NCBI GenBank assembly: GCA_008828725.1
Contig: MEHQ01001314.1
Span: 75,840-139,839, forward strand
DNA from: Saccharina japonica
Lineage: Eukaryota > Sar > Phaeophyceae > Laminariales > Laminariaceae
DNA length: 64,000 nucleotides
Direction of reading: 5' to 3'
The notes under the pieces were generated by a model that saw nothing but the letters and a program-made list of their open reading frames with translations, was not told the DNA's origin and did no database searches. A program made the translations under genes and the position numbers. Positions 53,477 through 62,999 of the stretch are shown piece after piece (position 1 is the stretch's first letter; each line of letters opens with the position of its first letter).

Positions 53477-56400
53477 CTATGACCCGCCAATCTCTGAAGC
53501 AGCCGTCACCGTTGCCGTTGTCGACGGCGACTTCTGCCCGGTCCCGGTCGGCCGTGGAGGCGGCGGCGGCGGCAGCACCGGCCCCGCCACTTCCGGCTCG
53601 ATCTGCCACAACCTCTTAACGGCCTCGGGTAGCTCGGAGCGGCGGAAGCACGCCTGGCCCCACCCTGACAGTGGCAGCGGCGCACCGACGCCATTGACAT
53701 CGCCTTCGCCATCGCAGTCGCCGGCCTTACCCCCTTCCTTGTCGGCGGGGGGCGGCGCCGTCTTGACGAGAACGAAATGGTTCGGCTCCCGCTTCAGAAC
53801 AACGAACCGCTCTTCTTGCTCGCTTTTGCCGTCCTCGTCGGCTCGCGCCAGCACTCGGTACGGCCAGGCGCTCTTTTCCCGCTCCTGTAGGTGGGTGTGG
53901 GTTGGTGGGTGGGTGGGTGGGTGGGTGGCGTGGGTGGGTAAGTGGGTGGGCGAGTAGGCGGGCGGGTGAGAGGCAATCACTACGCATGTGTCTACCTCTG
54001 GGATGGAAGGGCGCGGCGGGGGGGGGGAGGCGTGCATCATTGACGTTATGGGCCTCGCGGCCTCACCTCCACGAATACCCAACTCGAATTGCGCACCTGC
54101 CGCTCTTTATGCGGAGCTGGCTGGATCGAGTCAAGCGCGCGGTACGTTTGTCGTATTTTGATGGCCAGGGCGACGGCGTATGCTGCAAGAGAAAGCAGTA
54201 TGCACGTCTGCGCCGCCAACATTACGAGACCCCCAAACCTATGTCGACGAAACCAACGGAAAGCGCTGTTTTCCGTACACCACCTTTCAATACGACACCA
54301 CAACCAGCATCCCTCGGGCGCTCGCTACACATGAGCACGCAGAAGGCCTCGCGGATGCGGAACATCACGCTACTCGTACCCCACCGGACCCGCGATTTCA
54401 CAGCCGCTCACCATGTCGACGAAGAGGATGGTCAGCCCGAGCCGCCGCGAGACCACGTGGTGCGCGAACGTGTCCGCCCACATGCACCTCCCGTGCCCCA
54501 CGACTGACCCCTCCAGCCGCACGAACTGGCGGAGCTCATCCAATGTCTTCACTTCTGGGAGCTCCTCCTCCTCCTCCTCCCCCTCTTCTTCCTCCCCCTC
54601 CTCCTTTTCTTCTCCCTTCTCTCCACCCTTCTTCCTTCTACCTGCCGCATCCTGTCCCTTCGCACCCTCCTCCTCCCCCGCCACCTTCTCTTCGCCGCCC
54701 TGCTCGATATGCGACGCGCTCTTCCGGGTCCGTAACCTGGAGCTAATAAGGGATTTGTTTGTGGCAGCCCCTCGCGAAGAACGCATCGAACACGCATTGC
54801 CTTTGCGCGCCTGCGTTGTCTTTGTCGTAGCTGTTGTCGGCGTCGCCCCTACCCCCGCCGCCGCCACCTTTGGCACCGCCACCGTACCTTTACTTCGGGG
54901 ACGCCCCCGCCGGCGGGGAAGGGCGAGACCATTTTGCACCGCTTCCGTGTTGGTACTCGATGCCGCCTCCAGTTGGTCAGTCGGCTTCTCATCGCTCGGA
55001 GGCCGGGCGTTATCCGCCTCGCTTTCTCCAGCGGCCGACGCCCCACTACGCCTATTTCTGCGAACGCCTCTGACAGCGGCAGCGGTGGTGGTGGTGGTGG
55101 CGCTACGGCCTACCCCCGGGTCGTCCTCCTTTCGGCCCTGCCGCCGACTTCTCTGGGTCCCGGCCTCCGAGGAAGCTACGGTAGTCGTTTCGGACCACTG
55201 TGACGCGCTTTCGCTTTCCTCCTCGCAGCTGTCACCCTCCTGCTCCGAGCTGTCATCCCCCCCCCCCTCGCGCTCCTCGCTCTTCTCCTCGTCTTTTCGC
55301 CTCCCCCGTCTCCCTCTTCCTTCTCTTTCTTCTTCCTCCTCGTCCTCCTCGTCATCGCTCCGCACCCGCTCGTCCAAAGGCCGAACGAAGTCCAACCTTG
55401 AAAAAAAACGACGGGGCAAAGCGAGAAAAACGTCGGTCTCGGAATGAAACGAAACGAAGGCTCGATATACCGACCAAAAAACGCGGAAGACGCGAACGAA
55501 GTCCAGCCTTAACACCTCTGGAGCTGCACCCCCACGTTTTCGGGGACCGAGCGTTTGGCATCAGTACTCGTACGAGTATGGGACATATTTATATTTTGCG
55601 GTAAATTTAGGACTGCACTCCCGTTTCGAGGACAAAGCACTTGAAATTAGACTGATATATTTGTTTCTGTACAGTGCAGTCCTAAAAGGGTTACAAGACG
55701 GGAAAGCGAGCACGCTGGTCTCGGGAAAAAAAACTACAGGCTCGATCTACCGACAAAAACGTAATGAGGCCGTGGGGGCGGGCGGGCGGGCGGGCGGGGC
55801 GGGGTGGGGCGGCTTGGCACGGTTGAACACGCGCCATCGACAAAAGGACGTCAAATTGTTGCACTGCACTTGAAAGCTCGGTCGTGGGGATAACCGCCGC
55901 CAAAAGATGGGGAAAACCTACGTACCCGCGGTGACGGGGCGGGCTCACTGACCGCATCATCAACAGTTACTGAGTACCAGGCGACAGCAGTTTTCCAATT
56001 GGTGACGTATACTTTTAGGAAGTACTTTATTGGTCGAACAATCTGGATGTCGTATGACGCCATCGAACAATCCTAACGTAATTTATGAACGCCGCAATGC
56101 ATTGGGTTGAGAGCGAGCCAGTTCAACCGTAGGCCACTATACTGCACAAATAATACGTAGTTCCGTCCGAGATTATTAACCCCTTAAGAACTGGTCTCAC
56201 GTATTTGGAGACAAACTGCTTGGAATTAGTGTGGGATAAGTTTTTCAGTTCTGAATGGATTAACCGGTATTCTCATTTACGAAAAAATCCCACCCACCCG
56301 CACGCAAGCCGACGACGACAGACCGGACCCGCATCACATCACCGACAGCGTCCAACATAGAGTAGACCGTGCACTTGAGTGACGCCAAGAGCGGCGAAAG

Positions 56401-58666
56401 CTTCGCTACCCACCATCGGTCTTCCGGGTTCGCCTTGGCTTGAAGGGTGTAGAACGCGAGCTGCTCCTCCCCCGTCTCCTCGGCCACCCACTCGCGCATC
56501 TTAGCGACGGTGAGCCCCGCCGCCGCCACCGCCGCCGCCGCCGAAGCCGCGCCCCCGCTATCCTGGCACATCCCGCTGCCCGCCTCTAACGCGGCCTTGA
56601 TCGACGAGAAAAAACAGTCTCCGTCGTTGGGAACGCGGTGCACCTGTGCGGGTGTGACAAAGGGGAATAGTTAGTTGACGTATCATAGGGAAGACAAAAC
56701 GCATCGATATGACGCGAAACACTATAAACATCTCTGACCCTTTTTTTATCCTCTCTGGTGCGATATAGGGGGGGGGGGGCAGAGAGAGAGAGAGAGAGTC
56801 GGTGTCTCCACAAGCTTGAATATGGAAAAAAACGCGCTCGACAAACACTGCGGTTCGCTGGAAACCCCGGCCCGTTCCGAACGAACAGCTACATACAATA
56901 CCAATACTGGTACGCACGTCGTACTTAATATCAACGCACATGCTTGAGAGCGCGAGCGCCATTTTCACGCAATGAATTCGCAAGGATGGGTTGATGGTCA
57001 GGTGTGCTGTGGGCGTTCTCACGACTGGCGCGTGGAGCCGAGTACCAAAACGAGACAGGGACAAGGGTTTGGTGCTCCTCCTAACACGCACAATGTACGA
57101 GCGCACAGCAGTGAGAGTTTCTATATACTCGTACGTACTGCTGCTGCTGTACAACACTAGCTGCCGCAGATAGGGGACAACATGTACCAGGTGCAGCAGT
57201 AGTACCACGGGTAGGATGTAGTTGAGTTGAAGCATGGCTGCAGTTGGGTCAAAAGCCTCCTTTGGCCGGAAAGCCCTAACCATGACCCACACCTTGAAAC
57301 CATGCACCCTCTGCAGAGGCTCCATGGCGAAGCGCGACGTCAGGTGGTGCACCGCCCCCCCGCACGCCCGGCAAGTCCACGACACGTTCTCGTGCCCCGG
57401 GTACGGGCACCGCGGCAGCTCCTCCTTCTTGGGCGGCGGCACAGGTAGGGTTAGCATCCCTTTCGTTTCGCCCACGCCGTTCGGGATTGACCCATTGCTG
57501 CCAATAGACGCCGCGGCTGCCGCTGTCGCTGCCGCCGCCGCTGCCGCCGCCACCGCTGACGCTTTCGTTTTCGCTTTCGGTGTCGATTTCGCTGTCGCTT
57601 TCGTTGTTGCTGTCGCTTTCGCTGTCGCTTTCGCTTTCGCTTTCGCTGGCGCTCTCGCAGTCGCAGTCGCTGGCGCTTTCGTAGTCTCTTTCGCAGTCGC
57701 CTTCGCCTTCGCTGTCGCTGTCGCTGTCGCTTTCGCTATCGCTATCGCTGTCGTTGTATTTGGCACTGCTGATGCTGCTGCTGCTGGTTTCATCAGGAGG
57801 ACACCACCATCATCGCAGCGAGCCTTGCCGCGGACCCCTCCTCGCGAATCCTCCACTGCCACCCCTCTCGCCGCTCCTTCCGCGTCGCCTCCTGCCCCAG
57901 TGTTGTTGCTGACCGCATCGCGACCGCGTCCGCGCCGTCCGCGCGAGAGACCTACGCCGCCCCGGCCGTTCGGAGCCGTCTCACCCCTAGGCGAAGCGGC
58001 CGGTGACTTCTGCGGCGACAGGACAGGTTCCCTCCAGTCCATCTCCGCCTCCTCCTCTACAACGCCTGCCCTGCTTGGTCCGCGATGTTTTTTCGGGCGG
58101 CTTGCCGGGTGGCGGCTGCTCGAAGGGTGGCGGCTCGTCGGGCCGACGGCTTCCGGCCGACCGGAGCTGCGCCTTCCCCTGCTCCTCGCCGCGACCGTCT
58201 CTGCCTCGCCTTGGTGTGCATTAGGGGATCCCCTCGACTTTGACACCGATGCCTGGTGCTGGGTCTTGTCAACATGCTCAGGACGTACTTGTTCATGTAT
58301 GAGATCTGAGAGTTCAGTTTCTTCACCGTCGATCGCCGCCTTGACAGTACTAGTAGGGGATTTTCGACCAGGCGCGGGACCGAGACCGCTGAGGCGTCCG
58401 AGGACCCGTTCCGCTCTCCCCACCACCACAGATAGCCTGGCGCTCCTGCGACTGCTGCGGAGCCCACCTGCTTCGCAGTTGCCGTTGGCGGTGCTGGTGA
58501 TGGTGCTGCTGGTGGTGATATCGCACGTTGTGTCTTTGCCTCCCAATAACGGTGCGGTTTTCGATCTTTTTGGCGTCGGTGAAGTCGACGCGCCAGGCGA
58601 GGATCGCGGTGGCAGCGGCAGGCGGCCGCGACGCTTTTGCCGCGAAGGTGCGTGGCGTTTCAGCAT
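53477..58666 (-). CDS. OTU-family cysteine protease with large acidic insertion (998 aa, 4 exons)
   Basis: OTU proteases remove ubiquitin from proteins. Minus-strand exons 58666-57293, 56643-56414, 55396-54412 and 53884-53477 (TAG) total 999 codons with all phases matching. Donors are AAG|GTGTGG, ATG|GTGGGT and ATG|GTGAGC; acceptors are CACAG|GTGC, TTCAAG|GTTG and CTACAG|GAGC. Residues 1-~410 are basic, Ser/Arg-rich, then an Ala-Lys-Thr repeat. A Cys/His cluster (C420, H425, C432, C435; CPYPGHENVSWTCRACGG) looks zinc-binding. The OTU domain opens with VPNDGDCFFSSIKAAL (nucleophile C468), continues with MREWVAEETGEEQLAFY, KTLDELRQFVRLEG, and WADTFAHHVVSRRLGLTILF, and ends at EPNHFVLV (His899). 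Between about residues 541 and 815 lies an Asp/Glu-rich, Ala/Thr/Arg-rich low-complexity insertion. The Pro/Thr-rich tail is ~95 residues. The start is the first in-frame ATG, 331 bases from the divergent hydrolase start. Catalysis is inferred from Asp/Cys/His motifs. Confidence 0.85.
53885..53950. repeat. (GGGT)n microsatellite at an OTU acceptor
   Basis: GGGTGGGT runs on the plus strand read as (ACCC)n on the minus strand and form the pyrimidine-rich tract of the last OTU exon's acceptor. Confidence 0.85.
55505..55694. mobile_element. MITE family A, fragment plus one copy
   Basis: A fragment TTAACACCTCTGGAGCTGCA with CCCCACGTTTTCGGGGACC (55509-55555) is followed by a copy with TAGGACTGCACTCCCGTTTC, GAAATTAGACTGATATATTT and CAGTCCTAAAAGGGTTA. 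Both lie in OTU intron 2. Confidence 0.65.
56176..56263. mobile_element. MITE family A, complete copy in OTU intron 2
   Basis: TTAA at both ends, TTAACCCCTTAAGAACTGGT at the left, TTCTGAATGGATTAA at the right, and core CTGCTTGGAATTAGTGTGGG. It is 88 bases. Confidence 0.8.
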
Positions 58667-58996
58667 CGCTCTGGTGCGTGGTGCAACCTCGAGAGAAACG
58701 TTGTCTTTCCTTGCTTTTTTCGAATAAAAATCAAATTACACACGGCCAACATTGTTTGATATCTTGGGAAGGCGGTACCAGTTCGGGCTCAGGGGTGCTG
58801 ATCTCGCGTCTCTCGTCTCTCGGGTCTCACTGCTCAACAACCAAGCCAAAAAAGCAACATACAGCAGAGCCGAGAGGTTACATATCTCCTCACGTACAGC
58901 ACTTTTCGCGCACTGACCAGCCGTTCTGCCTCGCTCGTCGCAGTCCCTCGCCGAGCCCGCCCCTATCTACGCTCCGGCGCGCCCCTCTCTGCGACC
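58667..58996. promoter_or_regulatory. Putative bidirectional promoter (OTU gene / hydrolase)
   Basis: Only 330 bases separate two divergent start codons. The region includes GAATAAAAATCAAATTACAC at 58720 and pyrimidine-rich sequence before each ATG. Sharing of control is inferred from spacing; no known element is certain. Confidence 0.45.
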
Positions 58997-61900
58997 ATGG
59001 CCAGTTACAACAGCATCAACCCCGAGGGACAGAAGGGTCTCCGCACTTACGTCGACGGCAAAGCGGACGGCCCGACGATTGTCTTCGTCCACGGCTGGCC
59101 GGACGACCACGCTCTCTGGGATAAGCAGGTGATGCAAAAGAGCCCCCATATCCCCGGTCGCCACCTAAAGCGATTGCCGCTGTCTACGCTGTGTCTCGAT
59201 CAAGCAACTAAATGTTGGTGCTGTTGACAGACTGCTGCAGGATGTACCTTGTTGGTATGATACGTATTTGAGAGGAAGTCCACCTTTTTTCTCACGTTTT
59301 TTTATTGTTTTTTGACGACCCCGCCCGATTTCGCCGCCAGACAGCAAGACAGCTGCAGTAGCATCATGGTAGACAGCAGCACCTGCAGCCGCAGAACAGA
59401 ACCGAGCAAACAAGCAGCAAAGCCCGTGCCCTCTGTCATTCTGTTGGGCGATTCGTAACATGCGCGTAGATATGTACCTGGTATTACAAGTACGATACGA
59501 GTTGCAAGGTACCAAAAACGGCGATGACGGATACAACAACACAACAAGACGCCTTCTGTGCAAGTATCTTCGTATATCGCCCTTCAGCCTTGAGAGATAC
59601 GAGCTGGGCCAGCCATAACATGGTTTAAACGTCGGATTGGCCATGCCCCCATCATTTTTTCGAATTTGGACTTGATTGTTCGACACGGTGTAGTTCATGC
59701 ACTCGTCAACAGGTTGACCGTCGGCCCTATGCATTATTTTATTTTTTCCAGGAGATATGACCGATCCAAAAACCCGAAAAAACACAAATGCGACCAAAAC
59801 TAGTTAAAAAACCAAAAAAATAAATAGGGCCGAAGGTGAATGCCTTTGGACGTGCGATTCAAATCCGGGGTTGAAAACTCAGTGCAAAATATTCAAAATT
59901 GAGCGGGGCATCACAGAAATGCCATTTTTTTCGTATTGACTTGACTAATGTATGGAAATCGAGTTTTGGTAATATCTCTTGATGGGTGGCGAATTGGGCA
60001 ACGAGACTTTCATTGCTCTTCTCTGTGTGTCTTCAGCACTGTCTCCACCAAGTTTCATTGAGATCGAAAACGACGATTTTTATACGAATTTTGTGTCAAA
60101 AAGTCGGTGTTTTTGAGTTTTCGCAGATATCTCAGCGAGATCAAGTCGGGAAAATAAAAAGTATAGAAATTTTCATATACGTTTTTTTTTTGCATCAGCA
60201 GTGGTGTGTCAGGGTTAGTGTCCCCAATTTTTGTAGCCTAATTTGCAGTGGTTCACGAGATCCGACTCAACAAAGCTTTATCCGCTTGACGGCTGGCCCA
60301 GCTCGTACCAGGTAAGGCTGTTTCCTATGCGGTTCGATTTTGAGCTTCAGATTTGTATTTTTCGATCTCAAAAACGAAAGCACCGTCCTATGCAGTCCGA
60401 TTATGCAAAATATGACCGGAAATTTTTCGATTTGAGAATCCGATGACCCAAGTCGTCGGATTTTGGGCCAAAATCCGACGACTTGGGTCATCAGATTTTC
60501 AAATCGAAAAATGGCATGGTATCTAAATTCAAGATGTTATCCACGCAGCAAGCAAGCAGCAGCAGCAGCACGATCGATGAGTTGGATGGTGACACAGCGA
60601 CGTTGCTTCGCGCCCGACGCGCAGCCGATGATCGGTGGGCTTCTCCGTCGCCAAATTACAGTCGGCTGGCGCGGGCTCGGCCTAGAGACGAAGGGAAGCG
60701 CACTCGGCCGCGCCTCTCCGTACTACGTAGACTTCACAGCAGCAGCAGCAGCAGTACAGCAGTAGTACACAGCAGTCAACGCTCGGATGCTTCGTTGTGT
60801 CAAAATACAAAATACCAAGACAGGTCGACTCGAGCGCACTCGGCGCGTCGCCGCCAGACCAGAGGCAGCCAGCGTGGCTTCGAACGCTTGGGTTCTATGC
60901 CCAGTACAGCGCACTCGGCGCGTCTCTTCGCGGCGCCAGACCACAACAACAACAACAGCAGTTGGTCTTGCCGTTTGCTCAAATATCTGCACGTACGATA
61001 CAACAAATCCGTGTTTTCTCGCATAAGAAGACTGTTTCGATTTTCGAACTAGGTCGCTGAAAAATCGATCAGATCATAATCTGAAGCTCAAAAATCGAAC
61101 CGCATAGGAAACGGCCTAATACTTGATACTTGATGCAGGAGAACCCGTATCATGTACTCGTCGTACCAGCCACAAAACAACAAAACCTCGTAAAAACTCC
61201 ACGCACGCGCCCCACACAGCACACAGCACACAACAGCAGGCCAGCAGCATATATACCCGTTCGTAGAGCGTGTCCAGCAGTGTCCAGTGTCCAACCTCCT
61301 TCAACGTTCAACGTTTGCAGCACTTTCTTGTATGAGGTATCAAGGATGTTGTACCCCATTCATTGTAAATGTATTCGTACATTCGTACTCGTACAGAGTT
61401 AGTACGGATGGCAGTATGACTTTTGAATGTGTACGAACAACGTCCATCCCATCTGGCAGGTGGCGTGTTGAAATTTAAATTTTGATATCGCTCTGCTATG
61501 CGAAGGATAATAGGGCAACTGCCAAAATCAGGTATACCTGATCCATTTGAGCCAAAATCAGTGTGATTTGTACTTGGTTTCAGTGTAGTACCTGTTTTTG
61601 GCACCAAAGTGACCAGGTGTACCTGATTTTGGCTAAAGCTCTAATATATACGCTCCCAACCGCCACACTAGGCTGTGAGCAAGGCGCTGCTGTTGTCACA
61701 CACAGTAGTGTGGAGAAGATACGAGTAGTTTAAAATGTATTCATTGTGTCGTCCCGGAAAGACGCACGAGCAAGGCATAGGCAAGGTGGAAAGTGGAGTG
61801 AGCATGAGGATCAACGCTCCACAGCAGTAGCTCAGCGACAACTCCTCTTCGGTCGTATAGGTAACCCGTCTCAGCAAACACTGAAAAACTGCTTGTCACA

Positions 61901-62999
61901 TCTGTGATTGACAAAAAACATCCTACATTAGCAGTACAGGGTACAGGACACCTAGAATACGAAACAGGCTAATAAGAACGCCAGGCTGAGATTTAGAGGA
62001 AAATAAGAAGATCTAGATTCATTTTCTTGAAATTAGTGTACGTAGAAAGAGCATCCTCTCTCAAGTGAGAAATCCAGCCTGGATCAGATTTCCTGTTTCT
62101 CGTTATCACGAGGAAAGTAAATAGTAAATAGGACCAACTATTGTTGGTAAAAACAGGAGAATATGTAATTTTTGTGTATACCGTATACAAACAGTATACA
62201 GCAGTACAGGACACCTATTAATAGTAAAAAACAGGCCAATAAGAAAGCCAGGCTGATATTCTTGAGGCAATTACGAAATTCGAGGGTCGTTATCTTGAAA
62301 TTAGTGTAGAAAGCACCCTCTCTCAAATACGAAATCCAGCCTGGACCAGAATTCCTGTTTCTTATTACGAGGTGTCCTGTACTGTATACTGGTAGGTCTT
62401 AACCCTTTTAGGACTGCAGTCCCGTTTTGGGGACAAACCACTCTAATTAAAAGTACTTTGTCCCCAAAACGGGACTCCGGTCCTACAAGGGTTAATTCAC
62501 TCTGCTCCCCCGTAAAAGGCGGCGTCCCGTAACTGCTTTATGTATGTGCAGACGGCAAACAAAGACCTGGTGTATTCCTGCGCACTCAATCAACCCTCTC
62601 GTTGTTCTTGTTCTCACATTTCACTCGTGGCCGCATTAAAAAATGCAAGTCCGTCGTCACAGGACAGGTTCCAATAACTCTGGAGTGGAACAATATGCAT
62701 GATCCTGACTGCTGCTGCTGCTGCTGATGTCCTCCCTGTGGTCTCTTCTCTTTGTGTGTGCTGGACTCTGGGTGGATGGTTCTTTCTTGTTTGCCCGGGG
62801 TGACCACGTGACCACAGGTCGCTCACCTGAAAGACCGCTTCCGCTGCGTGACGACTGATCTGCCCGGCTTCAGCGGAGACGACGCTCGGACCGAGAAATG
62901 GGGCTACTCGACCGAGGAGGTGGTGAGGAGGATCGAGAGGACTGTGGAATCGGTCGGAAACGGGCAGCCCATCATACTCGTCGCGCATGATTTCGGCTG
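58997..62999 (+). CDS. Alpha/beta hydrolase, epoxide-hydrolase type (first 2 exons, 3' partial)
   Basis: Exon 1 is 58997-59128 (ATG, 44 codons, donor CAG|GTGATG) and exon 2 is 62818-62999 (acceptor CACAG|GTCGCT, donor CTG|GTGAGA). They join in phase 0; exon 2 ends in phase 2. Exon 1 carries TIVFVHGWPDDHALWDKQ, with the HGWP oxyanion-hole motif. Exon 2 has CVTTDLPGFSGDDA (the D-x-P-G strand) and PIILVAHDFGW, a nucleophile elbow with Asp rather than Ser. The Asp nucleophile marks the epoxide hydrolase/haloalkane dehalogenase branch, so hydrolysis of epoxides or related small substrates is likely, with substrate unknown. The acid and His residues lie beyond the window. No targeting signal is seen at the N-terminus. 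The 3.7-kb intron carries several transposable elements. The start is divergent from the OTU gene. Confidence 0.85.
59598..60307. mobile_element. ~710-bp element with 17-base perfect inverted ends
   Basis: TACGAGCTGGGCCAGCC (59598-59614) and GGCTGGCCCAGCTCGTA (60291-60307) are exact inverted repeats, with a GTCGGAT word at a similar depth on both sides. If the outer TA is a target duplication, the element is Tc1/mariner-like. The interior is AT-rich and lacks a transposase frame. It lies in the hydrolase intron and ends 5 bases before the next element's duplication. Confidence 0.5.
60316..61116. mobile_element. PIF/Harbinger-like non-autonomous element, 801 bp
   Basis: TAA at 60313-60315 and 61117-61119 flank ends of about 40 bases. 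The left is GGCTGTTTCCTATGCGGTTC then GATTTTGAGCTTCAGATT; the right is the complement of GGCCGTTTCCTATGCGGTTC then GATTTTTGAGCTTCAGATT. Three-base TAA/TTA duplications and GGC-type ends are typical of PIF/Harbinger and Tourist MITEs. Inside is a 91-base palindrome (60422-60512) and two copies of GCACTCGGCGCGTC. No transposase is encoded. Confidence 0.75.
60422..60512. repeat. 91-base palindrome inside the Harbinger-like element
   Basis: Arms of 45 bases meet at position 60467 (TTTTGGGCCAAAA). Each arm carries GATGACCCAAGTCGTCGGAT or its complement. Only about two mismatches are seen. Confidence 0.85.
61933..62105. mobile_element. MITE family C, copy 1 (right end lost)
   Basis: It opens GTACAGGACACCTAGAATAC, contains CAGGCTAATAAGAACGCCAG, TTGAAATTAGTGTACGTAGA and CCAGCCTGGATCAGATTTCC, and stops at ATCACGAGG where a MITE B fragment begins. 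Confidence 0.65.
62112..62186. mobile_element. MITE family B, copy 7 (truncated)
   Basis: AGTAAATAGGACCAACTATT, GTTGGTAAAAACAGGAG and TTTTTGTGTATACCGTA match family B; both terminal repeats are missing. It lies between two MITE C copies. Confidence 0.55.
62192..62391. mobile_element. MITE family C, copy 2 (complete)
   Basis: Inverted ends are CAGTATACAGCAGTACAGGA at the left and TCCTGTACTGTATACTG at the right (a three-base CAG difference). The interior has GCCAGGCTGATATTCTTGAG and CCAGCCTGGACCAGAATTCC. It is 200 bases and has no ORF. Confidence 0.7.
62399..62495. mobile_element. MITE family A, complete hairpin copy
   Basis: TTAA at both ends. TTAACCCTTTTAGGACTGCA and GTCCCGTTTTGGGGACAAAC on the left are mirrored by TTTGTCCCCAAAACGGGACT and CCTACAAGGGTTAA on the right. 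It is a near-perfect 97-base foldback and the best family member, in the hydrolase intron. Confidence 0.85.

Noticed and set aside
54413-55447. 344-codon Ser/Pro-rich open frame on the plus strand
   Set aside because: It is the complement of the acidic OTU insertion; the Ser runs are GAG/GAC complements. No motif supports it.
56558-58666. Single 702-codon minus-strand frame
   Set aside because: It reads through OTU intron 1 and enters exon 2 in the wrong frame, losing the DGDCFF catalytic motif. The spliced model is better.
57234-58727. 497-codon open frame on the plus strand
   Set aside because: It lies antisense to the OTU gene's first exon and is open because of its Ala-Lys-Thr and GC-rich composition. 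The minus-strand model has phase-compatible splice sites and recognisable motifs.
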